From Alphaproteobacteria bacterium US3C007 (GTDB taxonomy: Bacteria > Pseudomonadota > Alphaproteobacteria > Rhodobacterales > Rhodobacteraceae), in contig CP139918.1 in NCBI GenBank assembly GCA_034423775.1, forward strand, positions 3,558,412 through 3,622,411: a DNA stretch of 64,000 nucleotides, in the 5' to 3' direction. The translations under genes were made by a program, and so were the position numbers. Under the pieces are notes generated by a model. The model ran no database searches and was not told where the DNA came from. It saw only the letters and a list, made by a program, of their open reading frames with translations. This document shows positions 28,022-37,726 of this stretch, one piece after another. Numbering within the stretch: position 1 is the first letter of the stretch; every line of letters starts with the position of its first letter.

Positions 28022-29674
28022 TCAACGCCCTGCGATCAGAGTCTGAGCCGCCACACGCGCGGCATCCGTAACCTGCGTTCCTGAAATCATACGCGCAATC
28101 TCATCCACGCGCTCTTCGCGATCAAGCTGTTTGATCCGCGAGACAGTATGGCTATCTGTTTGATGTTTGCTGACTTGGAATTGTGCATCACCTAATGCGG
28201 CAACCTGTGCAGAATGCGTGACCACCAGCACTTGCCCGGATTGCGCCAGCTCTGCCAAACGTCGGCCCACCGCATCGGCAGTGGCCCCCCCGACCCCGCG
28301 GTCAATCTCATCAAAAATCAAAGTTGCGTGCGAATTACCCGCATTGAGGCACACTTTCAGCGCCAATAAAAATCGGCTTAATTCACCACCAGAGGCAATT
28401 TTCCCCAAAGGCCCCGCCGGCGCGCCTGGATTGGTGGCCACGCAAAAATCGATTTGATCAATCCCCTCAGGGCCTGCGGCGGCCGCGGTCAGTCTGGTTT
28501 CAAACACTGCCCGCTCCATTTTCAGCGGTGCCAATTCTAAGGCCATCGCTTGATCCAGCTTTTCGGCGGCAGCGCTGCGCGCAAGCTGCAACTCTGCTGC
28601 CTGCGCAGCATAGACGTTTTCAGCTTCGGCTTGCGCTGCCCGCAGGGCGTTCAAATTGTCTGCGCCGGCGTCCAAACGCAGCAAACGCGCTTCTAAATCG
28701 CCGGCTAAGTCAGCCAATGCATCGGCATGGACATCATGCTTACGCGCCAAGCCGCGCATCGCAAACAAGCGCTCTTCAAGCGTTTCAAGCTCATGTGGGT
28801 TAAACCCGATTGCGTCTAAACAGGCTTCAACCTCATTCAGCGTATCTTGCAAGTCATTCATCACGCGCGACAAACTGTCGAGCGGCGCGTCTAATTCATC
28901 GTTTAACTGTGCAGCAGCCTCTTGCAGCCAGCGCTGGGCATCATCCAGCAAAGCTTCGGCGCCCTCGCGCCCCAGTGCGTGATGGGCTTTAGACACATCT
29001 GCGCGCACCCGCGTCGAGGCCTGCATCAACCGCCGCTTCGCATCCAACGCATCCGCCTCGCCAGGTTTTGGATCCAGCGCGCTTAATTCAGCCACCGCAT
29101 GGCGCAGAAACTCTTCTTCGCGGCGCAACTCTGTGACCGCTTCGCTTTCCAGTTCAACCGCTTTGCGAGCGCGCTCTTTTTCGCCCCAAGCTTTGGCGAC
29201 CGCCGTTTTCAAAGCGCCATATTGGCCATATTCGTCTAATAAATTGCGGTGCCCTTTGGCGTTTAACAAGCCCCGATCATCATGCTGGCCATGTAGTTCA
29301 ACCAAATGCTCGGACAGTTTGCGCAGCAATTCACCTGACACCCGGCGGTCATTGATCCAGGCAGTTTTACGCCCCTCTCGCCCGTTGATACGCCGCAATA
29401 TCAACTCTTGCGAAACAGGCAATCCATGCTGCTCGAGTAAATCCAAAACCGGGTGGTCATCGGGCAAATCAAACCACGCGCTTACTTCGCCTTGCTCGGC
29501 CCCTTGGCGCACCAAATCAGATGGTCCGCGCCAGCCAAGTACGAAGCCCAAACTATCAAGCAAAATAGACTTTCCCGCCCCGGTTTCTCCAGTCAGCACG
29601 TTCAAGCCAGCCCTCAACGAAAGCTCAAGATGATCAATAATCAAAATATCGCGAATATCTAATCCTTTGAGCAT
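28022..29674 (-). CDS. recN: DNA repair protein RecN
   Basis: This 550-residue SMC-like ATPase acts in repair of double-strand breaks. Walker A GETGAGKSILLDSLGF is near residue 30, followed by a long coiled-coil region rich in Ala, Glu and Leu. The ABC signature is SGGELSRFLLALKV, and Walker B IFDEIDRGVGG is near residue 450. Length is normal. It follows bamD on the same strand with 21 bases between, the standard alphaproteobacterial bamD-recN order. Confidence 0.97.
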   Translation of the reverse strand: MLKGLDIRDILIIDHLELSLRAGLNVLTGETGAGKSILLDSLGFVLGWRGPSDLVRQGAEQGEVSAWFDLPDDHPVLDLLEQHGLPVSQELILRRINGREGRKTAWINDRRVSGELLRKLSEHLVELHGQHDDRGLLNAKGHRNLLDEYGQYGALKTAVAKAWGEKERARKAVELESEAVTELRREEEFLRHAVAELSALDPKPGEADALDAKRRLMQASTRVRADVSKAHHALGREGAEALLDDAQRWLQEAAAQLNDELDAPLDSLSRVMNDLQDTLNEVEACLDAIGFNPHELETLEERLFAMRGLARKHDVHADALADLAGDLEARLLRLDAGADNLNALRAAQAEAENVYAAQAAELQLARSAAAEKLDQAMALELAPLKMERAVFETRLTAAAAGPEGIDQIDFCVATNPGAPAGPLGKIASGGELSRFLLALKVCLNAGNSHATLIFDEIDRGVGGATADAVGRRLAELAQSGQVLVVTHSAQVAALGDAQFQVSKHQTDSHTVSRIKQLDREERVDEIARMISGTQVTDAARVAAQTLIAGR

Positions 29675-29695
29675 CGCCTTAGCCCGTCTGCTTCA

Positions 29696-30541
29696 TCACA
29701 GCCATTCGCCTTTTACAACTTGTCGGTAGACTTTGCTCAGCCATCCCGTACCCGATACTTTTGGAGAATAGCCCTTCGATTTAAGCAGCGCGAAACTGGC
29801 GCGATACCATTCGCTTGACTGATAATTATGCCCTAAAATCGCCGCCGCAGATTGGGCCTCATCCACCAAACCAAGCGAGAGATAGGCCTCCACCAATCGA
29901 TGCAAAGCCTCGGGGGTTTGCGATGTGGTTTGAAAATCTTCAACGACCACTCTAAACCTATTCACCGCCGCGCCATAATGCCCAGATTTCAAATAATAGC
30001 GCCCAACTTCCATTTCCTTGGCGGCCAAATGGCTAAACGCCAGATCAAATTTCAATTTTGAGGGTTCAGCATAATCGCTTTCGGGATATTGCTCAATCAC
30101 AACGCGGAACGCTTCAAGCGCCTGCAATGTCAGCCCCTGATCGCGGCCAATATCCGAAATTTGATCGTAATAGCTTAACGCCAAAAGATATTGCGCATAA
30201 GCGGCATCTTCATCTGCTGGGAAAAAATCGACATATCGCTGGGCTGCGGCGCGGCTTTCATCATATTTCTTGCCTTGATGATAAACGAATGCTTGCATGA
30301 TCAAGCCGCGTTTGGCCCATTCAGAATAGGGATAGAGCCGCTCTATTTCACTGAAATATTGCGCGCCTTGATCATAGCGTTTCTTGTTCAGCTCTATTTC
30401 AGCCTTCTTAAAAATCTCTTCAGGGCTGAAATTTTCAAGATTTTCAGGCTCTTGGCTTTTAAAAGCATCCTCACATCCGGCCAATAAAAAAACGCCCAAC
30501 AGCGCTGCGGCGATCCCGTGGCGAAACCCATATGCCTTCAT
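29696..30541 (-). CDS. bamD: Outer membrane assembly factor BamD
   Basis: This 281-residue lipoprotein has a signal peptide with lipobox LLAGC (cysteine near residue 23). TPR-like helical hairpins follow, including EIFKKAEIELNKKRYDQGAQYFSEIERLYPYSEWA, the opening BamD repeat. BamD is the essential lipoprotein of the BAM complex that folds outer-membrane barrels. It is placed between lpxC and recN as in other Rhodobacteraceae, with bamE elsewhere in this window, 10 kb away. Confidence 0.96.
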   Translation of the reverse strand: MKAYGFRHGIAAALLGVFLLAGCEDAFKSQEPENLENFSPEEIFKKAEIELNKKRYDQGAQYFSEIERLYPYSEWAKRGLIMQAFVYHQGKKYDESRAAAQRYVDFFPADEDAAYAQYLLALSYYDQISDIGRDQGLTLQALEAFRVVIEQYPESDYAEPSKLKFDLAFSHLAAKEMEVGRYYLKSGHYGAAVNRFRVVVEDFQTTSQTPEALHRLVEAYLSLGLVDEAQSAAAILGHNYQSSEWYRASFALLKSKGYSPKVSGTGWLSKVYRQVVKGEWL

Positions 30542-30639
30542 TCGCGAACATCCCTTTTGTACAAATCACAAAGCCGCATCCTACTTGGCCTCATGGCGTT
30601 GTTGTAACATAAAAACAAGGGGATCAAAAAGAGCGATCT

Positions 30640-31560
30640 TTAAGACGCTGCGCGATATTCTTCTAAACAAGCCCCGATACCGGGCAATATTTGCAACACA
30701 TCATCGCTGCAAGACACGCGTTCAAAACTTCCAGGCGTGGCGAACAAAACGCATAAGAGGTTATTGGTGATCGCATGCCCGGCACGATGCCCGATATAAT
30801 GCCCAATGATCGGAGCACCGCTTAAGGTTAAATCACCCAAAGCATCAAGCATTTTATGCCGCACGGCTTCATCGGCGTGCCGTAAACCACCGGGGCTTAG
30901 CACTTTTGCGCCGTCAACCACCACGGCATTTTCCAAACTGCCGCCCCGCGCCAACCCATTCGCGCGCATCGTCTCAACATCCACGCTGCGGCAAAAGGTA
31001 CGGCTGTCGCATAACTCGCGCACAAAAGAACCGTTTGACATATTAATCGATTTGCTTTGCACGCCGATCGCAGCGTCTTTAAAATCGATATGAAAGCTCA
31101 TCTTGGGAACATCACTGGGAACCAAACGCGCCCAACCCTGATCGGTTTTAAATTCAATGTCTTTCAAAATCCGGATCGCCTCGACAGGCTGATCCAATTG
31201 CGTCAGCGGGTCTGCCAATATCTGGCGCACAAACGGAACCGCGCTGCCATCAAGAATGGGCACTTCAGGGCCGTTAATTTCAATCCGTGCGTTATGCACA
31301 CCGCAGCCCGCCAGCGCCGAGAGCAGATGCTCTACGGTTGAAACAGATATACCCGCTTCATTCACCAGCTTTGTGCATAATGGAGATTGCTCAACCCTGT
31401 CCCAGCGGGCCGGAATAGCGCAATCCCCAATTTCTACATCGCTGCGGAAAAAACAGAGGCCGAAATTCGCGGGGGCCGGGCAAAGTTTAAGCTCGACCTC
31501 CTCACCGGAATGCAACCCAATGCCGCGAAAGACCAGAACCTTAGAAACAGTGGTTTGCAA
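30640..31560 (-). CDS. lpxC: UDP-3-O-acyl-N-acetylglucosamine deacetylase
   Basis: This 306-residue zinc enzyme catalyses the committed step of lipid A synthesis in the cytosol. The sequence begins TTVSKVLVFRGIGLHSGEEVEL, and SVSTVEHLLSALAGCGVHNA carries the first zinc histidine. The second is in AVRHKMLDALGDL with its aspartate, and the C-terminal HRAGHAITN provides the general histidine. It lies downstream of ftsZ across 185 bases that contain a hairpin, which may lower read-through. Confidence 0.97.
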   Translation of the reverse strand: MQTTVSKVLVFRGIGLHSGEEVELKLCPAPANFGLCFFRSDVEIGDCAIPARWDRVEQSPLCTKLVNEAGISVSTVEHLLSALAGCGVHNARIEINGPEVPILDGSAVPFVRQILADPLTQLDQPVEAIRILKDIEFKTDQGWARLVPSDVPKMSFHIDFKDAAIGVQSKSINMSNGSFVRELCDSRTFCRSVDVETMRANGLARGGSLENAVVVDGAKVLSPGGLRHADEAVRHKMLDALGDLTLSGAPIIGHYIGHRAGHAITNNLLCVLFATPGSFERVSCSDDVLQILPGIGACLEEYRAAS

Positions 31561-31698
31561 TTTAACCCCAAAACTCTTTTATGATTTGCAACGCTTCTAC
31601 CTTAAATGGGCCAACAATCACAATTCAAACTTTGTTACGCACTGAAACATGGTCGCTCAAAACCAGCACGAATTTGCCCAATTATTTATTGCGCGAGC

Positions 31699-31723
31699 GC
31701 ATCCCCATCAAAAGAGGGGATGC
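31699..31723 (-). terminator. Stem-loop between ftsZ and lpxC
   Basis: A perfect 8-bp stem, GCATCCCC with GGGGATGC, has a nine-base loop and lies 22 bases beyond the ftsZ stop. No T-tract follows on the minus strand, so it is more likely a processing, stability or attenuation hairpin than a strong terminator. Confidence 0.4.
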
Positions 31724-31745
31724 AATGCTTGACATATCGATGGAT

Positions 31746-33314
31746 TTAGTTCGCCTGACGGCGCAAAAAGGCGGGCACTTCGATCCGCTCTTGTTCTAAA
31801 GGCGGCTCTGCCGCTTCTGCTGTTGGAGCGCGCGAAACGGGTGTTTCTTGCGGCGCTGCAGGGGCTGTGGCCACGCTCGAACGATCACTTTCTGCACCCG
31901 ACATGCGGTTGATAAGAGATCCAATTCCAAACCGCGGACGCTCGGAAGCCGCAGGTTCTTCTTCAACCTGACTTTGAGGTTGCGCCGAGGCGGGGGTGGT
32001 TTTCACCGCAGCCCGAAGGCGCGCCATCGCTTCATCGGTTGGCACACCGGCCGCAGAGACGCGCACCGCCGTATCTTCGCCCAATTGAAGCGGCGCGGCC
32101 GGTTGCCCTTGATAGGCAGGAGGCGGCAGGCTGTCATCCTGTCCCCCCAATCTCTCGTCATGCGGCGCAAGCGCCTCATCCACATCATGTGCGCTTCCGG
32201 CATCCGCGAATAAATCCGCCTCGGGCGCAGCAGGCACCGTCAGCTCTGGCTCGCGCTCTTGCGCCAAAGTAAGCTCGGCAGCCTGCTCAGCAGCGACCAA
32301 GGGCTCAGCCATTCTCCGGCGTGGTTGGGGAATTTCATTGCTGCTTTCGCTCACGTCAATGCCAGTGGCAACGACTGAAACCCGCATTTTACCCGCCATC
32401 TCCGTGTCCAACGTTGAACCGACGATGATATTGGCATCCGCATCCACTTCCTCGCGCACCCGATTGGCCGCCTCATCCAACTCAAACAAGGTTAAATCTT
32501 GGCCACCGGTGATGTTGATCAAAACGCCGCGTGCGCCGTTCAGACTGATTTCATCGAGCAGTGGATTGGCAATTGCTTTTTCAGCCGCCTGAATAGCGCG
32601 GTCTTCGCCCTCCGCTTCGCCTGTGCCCATCATCGCCTTGCCCATTTCATCCATTACGGCGCGGACATCGGCAAAGTCCAAATTGATCAAGCCGGGGCGC
32701 ACCATCAGATCGGTGACGCCTTTGACGCCCTGATACAAGACGTCATCCGCCATGCTGAACGCATCTGTAAAGGTGGTTTTTTCATTCGCCAGACGGAATA
32801 AATTCTGGTTCGGGATGATGATCAGCGTATCAACCATCTTTTGCAGTGCCTCGACGCCCTCTTCAGCCTGACGCATCCGCTTGGCACCTTCGAACTGAAA
32901 CGGCTTGGTAACAACCCCAACTGTAAGCACCCCAAGTTCGCGCGCGGCTTGCGCGATGATCGGTGCCGCGCCCGTGCCCGTTCCGCCCCCCATTCCGGCC
33001 GTGATAAAACACATATGCGATCCCGCCAAATTATCGACGATTTGTTCGATGCTTTCTTCGGCAGCGGCAGATCCAACCGACGCCCGTGCGCCCGCGCCCA
33101 AACCCTCGGTCACTTTCACACCCAACTGGATACGCGTGCTTGATTGGCTTTGCTGCAGCGCCTGTGCATCGGTGTTCGCAACGACAAATTCAACGCCATC
33201 CAGCTCTTTGCTGATCATGTTATTCACCGCATTACCGCCAGCGCCACCAACGCCAAAAACGGTAATTCTGGGTTTTAGTTCATCATATTGGGGCACTGAA
33301 AGTTTCAATGTCAT
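31746..33314 (-). CDS. ftsZ: Cell division GTPase FtsZ
   Basis: This protein has about 522 residues, long for FtsZ because of an extended disordered linker (about 320-505, rich in A, P, E and Q) as in other alphaproteobacteria. GTPase motifs are GGAGGNAVN (22-31) and the tubulin signature GGGTGTG (109-115). The extreme C terminus [11 protein letters not shown] is the conserved peptide that binds FtsA and other partners. The start at 33314 has GGCGG upstream; an ATG 27 bases up lacks a site. It polymerises into the Z-ring. ftsA is upstream, 165 bases away. Confidence 0.97.
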   Translation of the reverse strand: MTLKLSVPQYDELKPRITVFGVGGAGGNAVNNMISKELDGVEFVVANTDAQALQQSQSSTRIQLGVKVTEGLGAGARASVGSAAAEESIEQIVDNLAGSHMCFITAGMGGGTGTGAAPIIAQAARELGVLTVGVVTKPFQFEGAKRMRQAEEGVEALQKMVDTLIIIPNQNLFRLANEKTTFTDAFSMADDVLYQGVKGVTDLMVRPGLINLDFADVRAVMDEMGKAMMGTGEAEGEDRAIQAAEKAIANPLLDEISLNGARGVLINITGGQDLTLFELDEAANRVREEVDADANIIVGSTLDTEMAGKMRVSVVATGIDVSESSNEIPQPRRRMAEPLVAAEQAAELTLAQEREPELTVPAAPEADLFADAGSAHDVDEALAPHDERLGGQDDSLPPPAYQGQPAAPLQLGEDTAVRVSAAGVPTDEAMARLRAAVKTTPASAQPQSQVEEEPAASERPRFGIGSLINRMSGAESDRSSVATAPAAPQETPVSRAPTAEAAEPPLEQERIEVPAFLRRQAN

Positions 33315-33479
33315 GGTTAATCCGCCTGTGATTTGTCCCATTTTGGGAACATTTTTAATTATTACGTGAATGGTAGCTAAATAAATTCAAAAGGTCACGC
33401 AAAATTACGATCTACCCGCTAAATATGGGCGATTTTGTGCCCATAACACCCGATCTAGGCGCCAGCCTTCCGCTAAGCT

Positions 33480-34814
33480 CTACCAATTATCTTTAAACCA
33501 GCGCATTGCTCGTTTCAAAGAGCGAGTCGGATAGCGCGCGGTTGTCATCTCAAAATCCCACCATTCATCTTGCGGATGGGCGGCAAAAAGACTTAATCCG
33601 ACCAAACCGGCGCAATTGGCGCCCGCGTATGCTGGCGGCAATCCGTGGATGCGCAACGGTCTGCCCAAGCGCACTTGTTGGCCCAACAACCGGCTGGCTA
33701 AATCATCTATACCCGGGATCTGGCTGCCACCGCCCGTCAGCACGATTTGCTGCGCGGGCAGATGATCAAACCCGGCAGCATCCAAGCAGGCTCTTATATC
33801 TTCAAAAATTTCTTCCATTCTTGGCCGTATAATACCGATCAACTCGGCGCGGCTGACCATCCGTCGATCCCGTTCCCAATCGCCGGTATCGCCGCCCATT
33901 TCGATCATATCCCGGTCATCCATACCGGTGGCAATCAGCCCTCCATGCATGGTTTTAATCCGCTCTGCCAGCGCCATAGGAACTTGCAAGCCCATCGAGA
34001 TATCCCGCGTAATATGGTCACCGCCTAGCCTGACCGTATCGGCGTAAATCATGTGCTTTTTCATAAAAATCGATACGCTTGACGTCCCGCCGCCGATATC
34101 AATACAGGCCCCGCCAAGCTCTTGCTCATCTTCGACCAAAGACGAAACCCCAGACACATAAGCAGAAGAAGCGACGCCCGCCAATTCAAGGTCGCAGCGC
34201 TTCACGCAATAGGCCAAATCATGAATGGCTTTTTCAGAAACGGTCAGCATATGCATATCCGCGCCCAACACGTTGCCAATTTGATCGCGCGGATCTGACA
34301 GGCCGCTGCGTTGATCCAAAACGAAATTCACCGGCTGCGCGTGCAAAACCTCGCGCCCCTCTCCAAATTCAGGGATATCACACGCTGCTAAAACGCGGGC
34401 CACATCTTGATCTTGAACGATTTGACTTTCCACGTTGACCTCGCCCGTCACGCCATAAGACCGCGGGGCGCCGCCTGAAAAGCAGGCAATCACGTGATCC
34501 ACATGCAACCGCGCCATTTTCTGCGCGGATTGTAAAACAGTGCGAATGGCGCGCTCGGCTTGCGGCATCGATATAATCTCGCCAAATTCCACACCGCGAG
34601 ACTGGGTGGTTGCCGCGCCCACCACGCGAAACTCGGATTGCCCCGCCAACGAGCCGACCCCATCAAAGCCCTCAGAGGCCCCGCTGCCTTCAAAGCGCAG
34701 GATAAAACATCCAATTTTCGCAGTGCCCATATCCAAAACAGCGATCACTCCACGCTGCAATGCTGCTTTGCGCATCGCCCGCATAGCACGTTGAGATTCA
34801 TACAGCCCTGCCAT
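33480..34814 (-). CDS. ftsA: Cell division protein FtsA
   Basis: This 444-residue actin-like protein tethers FtsZ to the membrane. The phosphate-1 motif VIAVLDMGTAKIGC is near residue 24, GGACIDIGGGTSSVSI is the phosphate-2 region, and IVLTGGGSQIPGI is the adenosine motif. The C terminus (SLKRAMRWFKDNW) is an amphipathic membrane-targeting helix. It lies two bases downstream of ftsQ, so it is translationally coupled. Confidence 0.97.
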   Translation of the reverse strand: MAGLYESQRAMRAMRKAALQRGVIAVLDMGTAKIGCFILRFEGSGASEGFDGVGSLAGQSEFRVVGAATTQSRGVEFGEIISMPQAERAIRTVLQSAQKMARLHVDHVIACFSGGAPRSYGVTGEVNVESQIVQDQDVARVLAACDIPEFGEGREVLHAQPVNFVLDQRSGLSDPRDQIGNVLGADMHMLTVSEKAIHDLAYCVKRCDLELAGVASSAYVSGVSSLVEDEQELGGACIDIGGGTSSVSIFMKKHMIYADTVRLGGDHITRDISMGLQVPMALAERIKTMHGGLIATGMDDRDMIEMGGDTGDWERDRRMVSRAELIGIIRPRMEEIFEDIRACLDAAGFDHLPAQQIVLTGGGSQIPGIDDLASRLLGQQVRLGRPLRIHGLPPAYAGANCAGLVGLSLFAAHPQDEWWDFEMTTARYPTRSLKRAMRWFKDNW

Positions 34815-34816
34815 CT

Positions 34817-35695
34817 TTAGTCTCCAGTCTTCATCTGTATCACGTCCTGAGATCCCAAAAGCGCCTCTTCTCCAAGGCGCAAGGTCATTCGGCTTTCAAG
34901 GCGCATATCCACCACTTCAATATCGCGGGCCAAAAGATCTTGCGCCTGATCCAAGCCAATGATGCGCTCTAAGGCTTGCACAGGATCGCGTTCGGGCAAC
35001 ATCAAGCGTTGATCGCGATCCAAGGCAACATCCCAGCGTCTCTGCCCCACGTAAACCATACCCCGCAACCGCTCGGCTAAGGGGCGCGCCGCAGCGTAAA
35101 GTGCCAAGGCTTGGGCCACATGTTGATCCGCCCCGGCGCCCGCGATCAAATTCAGCTGCGGGTAATCCAGCCGCGAAGACGCAGTGCGAACATAGGCGCC
35201 AGTTTCATCCAGCAATTCAAGCGCCTCGCGGCGGCGCCAAATAATAGCCGGACGCCGCTCTTCTATCTCGATCTGGACCATCTCGCCCCAGTGTACATTC
35301 ACCCGTGCTTCTTTTACAGGATCGAGGCCCAAGATCGTTTCGCGCATCTGCGCAGAGTCCAAATCAAAAGAACTGATCGGAAAATCAATATTCAAAACCT
35401 CGCGAATATCTTGCGCCACATCATCGCTGGCGCCGCTGATCGACATTAAATCAATCATGAATTCGGGTCGCTCGACAAACAGCGTAGCCGCCTGATTGTA
35501 AATCAAACGCACCGCATCCCGGCGCTGCTGATCGCCAAAATAAACCCCAAGCGCGGCCAGCATTAGACCGACGGGCAGCCCGTAAATCACTGCAAATCTT
35601 AAGACCGGCCGCAGCATAATCCTGTGCAGACGATAGGCCAGCCGCGAGGGTGCAGGATCCTCTTGCCGCTTCGGCCTGCCAATCAGCGATCGCAT
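34817..35695 (-). CDS. ftsQ: Cell division protein FtsQ
   Basis: This protein of about 292 residues has a cytoplasmic N tail and one transmembrane helix (FAVIYGLPVGLMLAALGVYFG). The POTRA domain then begins FMIDLMSISGASDDVAQDIREVL, and the beta domain includes VNVHWGEMVQIEIEERRPAIIWR. It links early and late divisome proteins. The start at 35695 has GGAGG seven bases upstream and overlaps the end of ddl by 13 bases, which indicates coupling. Confidence 0.95.
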   Translation of the reverse strand: MRSLIGRPKRQEDPAPSRLAYRLHRIMLRPVLRFAVIYGLPVGLMLAALGVYFGDQQRRDAVRLIYNQAATLFVERPEFMIDLMSISGASDDVAQDIREVLNIDFPISSFDLDSAQMRETILGLDPVKEARVNVHWGEMVQIEIEERRPAIIWRRREALELLDETGAYVRTASSRLDYPQLNLIAGAGADQHVAQALALYAAARPLAERLRGMVYVGQRRWDVALDRDQRLMLPERDPVQALERIIGLDQAQDLLARDIEVVDMRLESRMTLRLGEEALLGSQDVIQMKTGD

Positions 35696-36597
35696 CCAGC
35701 ATCCTCCACGATACGCCGACACAGCGCCCCAAAGCCAATGCCAACGCTGGCAGCTTGTTCGGGGCTTAGCGAGGTGGGGGTCATGCCCGGTTGCGTATTT
35801 GTTTCGAGCAAGATCAACCCTTCTAGCCCTTTCGTTTCATCCCAGCGAAAATCGGTTCGGCTCAAACCGCGGCACCCCAACGCTTGATGCGCGCGAAGCG
35901 CATACTCCAAACAGGCAGCAGTGATCTCAGCCGGCACATCCGCTGGCACCACATGGCGGGACCCCCCCGGATGATATTTGGCGGCATAATCATACCATTT
36001 TTCGGTGATAATATCCGTGACAGCCAAGGCTTGATCATCTAGCACGGTGGTGGTTAATTCACGCCCCGGCACGAACCGCTCTATCATAACTAGATCGGGC
36101 AAGTCATCGCCAAGATCCGGCAAAACGTTAGCCCCGTCTTGAACGAAATATATCCCAACAGACGAGCCTTCATTATTGGGCTTGATCACGTAAGGAGCGG
36201 GCAGCAAAAACTGGCTGGCGGCATCTGATTTTGCTACGATTTTACTGTCGACCACGGGCAGCCCCGCCTCAACAAACGCTTTTTTTGAGCGCTGCTTATC
36301 CATTCCCAAAGCAGAGGCCAAAACACCCGAATGCGTGTAGGGGATTTTCAACCATTCAAGAAGGCCTTGAACCGCGCCATCCTCACCCCAGCGACCATGC
36401 AGCGCATTGAACGCAACATCGGGGCGCAGATCCTCAAGCCGCTGGGCAAGATCTGCGCCAGCGTCCAGCTCAATTACCTCAAATCCTTCGCCCCGCAAAG
36501 CGGCAGCGCATTCGCGCCCGCTGACAAGAGAGACTTCGCGCTCGGCGGAAAGCCCCCCCATTAACATTGCCACTTTTTGGGTTGCCCTGCTCGACAT
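35683..36597 (-). CDS. ddl: D-alanine--D-alanine ligase
   Basis: This 304-residue ATP-grasp enzyme makes D-Ala-D-Ala for peptidoglycan. Its motifs are VAMLMGGLSAEREVSLVSG at the N terminus, ALHGRWGEDGAVQGLLEWLKIPYTHSGVLAS, and VIKPNNEGSSVGI for the ATP loop. The metal ligands are in LILLETNTQPGMTPTSLSPEQA. Coupled to ftsQ. Identity as ddlB-type is inferred from position in the division cluster. Confidence 0.97.
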   Translation of the reverse strand: MSSRATQKVAMLMGGLSAEREVSLVSGRECAAALRGEGFEVIELDAGADLAQRLEDLRPDVAFNALHGRWGEDGAVQGLLEWLKIPYTHSGVLASALGMDKQRSKKAFVEAGLPVVDSKIVAKSDAASQFLLPAPYVIKPNNEGSSVGIYFVQDGANVLPDLGDDLPDLVMIERFVPGRELTTTVLDDQALAVTDIITEKWYDYAAKYHPGGSRHVVPADVPAEITAACLEYALRAHQALGCRGLSRTDFRWDETKGLEGLILLETNTQPGMTPTSLSPEQAASVGIGFGALCRRIVEDAGCDR

Positions 36598-36655
36598 ACC
36601 CGCTTCGCCTTTACCCGGCCCTGTGAGCCGATTTGTTCGCGCCTGTTTTCAGGCG

Positions 36656-37582
36656 TCATTCCGGTTGATGATCACCAACCCGCATAATCTCCCACTCTAG
36701 CTGTATTCCGCTGGATTGGAAAACCTTTTTTCGCACCATTTCGCCCAAATCTTCTAAATCTTTGGCACTGGCATCTCCGGTATTGATCATAAAATTTGCG
36801 TGCTGCGGGCTGATTTGCGCGCCGCCGATGCGCGCGCCGCGCAAGCCCGCCTCATCAATCACTTTCCATGCCTTTAAGCTGTGATCATCATCAGGCTGCC
36901 CCGTGCTGGAGAACCCGGCCGGATTGCGAAACGTGCTGCCCGCGCTGCGCAGCTTTGTCGGTTGCGATTGATCCCGCCTGAGCAGCTGATCTTGCATGCG
37001 CGCGGCCAAATCCTTTGGATGACCTGCCTTGGCGCGAAACGTGGCGGCCGTAATAACGCAACCCGCGGGAAGATCGCTAGCGCGATACCGCAAATTAAGA
37101 TCTTTAGCGGGTAAGGTTTTGGACGCACCAGAGCGCAACACCACCTCAACGGTTTCCAAAACATCGGCCACATAGGTGCCATAACAGCCCGCATTCATTT
37201 TCACAGCGCCGCCAACCGCACCGGGTATGGTGCGCAAGAACGTCAGATCTAGCCCAGCTTGTGCCGCCTGTTTGGCAAGATGCGCATCCAGAACGGCCGC
37301 GCCAACCCTGATTTGATTGCCCGAAATTTCAATGTGATTAAACGCGCGCCCCAACCGTATGACAACAGCGCGCACCCCACCATCACGCACAATCACATTG
37401 CTTCCAACCCCCATCGGAAAAACATCAATATGGCTGCATAAATCTTTGATAAAATGCGATAAATCTTCTTTGCTTTCTGGAAGAAAAAAGTAATCGGCGG
37501 GGCCACCAACGCGCATCCAAGTTAAATCGGCCAAAGGACGATTGGCCGTCAACTGGCCTTTGGGGGCGGGCATATTCACCAT
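36656..37582 (-). CDS. murB: UDP-N-acetylenolpyruvoylglucosamine reductase
   Basis: This FAD enzyme of about 308 residues reduces enolpyruvyl-UDP-GlcNAc to UDP-MurNAc. FAD contacts are in ADYFFLPES and [29 protein letters not shown] follows. The catalytic serine region is [10 protein letters not shown], and the final glutamate lies in [15 protein letters not shown]. The chosen ATG has GGAG six bases upstream; the frame continues 30 bases further. In most Rhodobacteraceae murC lies directly upstream; here an ABC-F gene does. Confidence 0.96.
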   Translation of the reverse strand: MVNMPAPKGQLTANRPLADLTWMRVGGPADYFFLPESKEDLSHFIKDLCSHIDVFPMGVGSNVIVRDGGVRAVVIRLGRAFNHIEISGNQIRVGAAVLDAHLAKQAAQAGLDLTFLRTIPGAVGGAVKMNAGCYGTYVADVLETVEVVLRSGASKTLPAKDLNLRYRASDLPAGCVITAATFRAKAGHPKDLAARMQDQLLRRDQSQPTKLRSAGSTFRNPAGFSSTGQPDDDHSLKAWKVIDEAGLRGARIGGAQISPQHANFMINTGDASAKDLEDLGEMVRKKVFQSSGIQLEWEIMRVGDHQPE

Positions 37583-37726
37583 TGCAGGCTCCTTGCAATT
37601 TCTTCGCATCATCCGTGATATCCGCGCATGGATGGTTTGTTCTGCAGCGGCAAAGCAATAAAGGTCAAGCTCAAACGCGCTTATTGGGCGCCGCGCGCCT
37701 TCTAAGATGAACGCAAACGCGGCAAG

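Noticed and set aside
32905..33369. 154-residue plus-strand frame
   Set aside because: Antisense shadow of ftsZ; no ribosome-binding site or family match.
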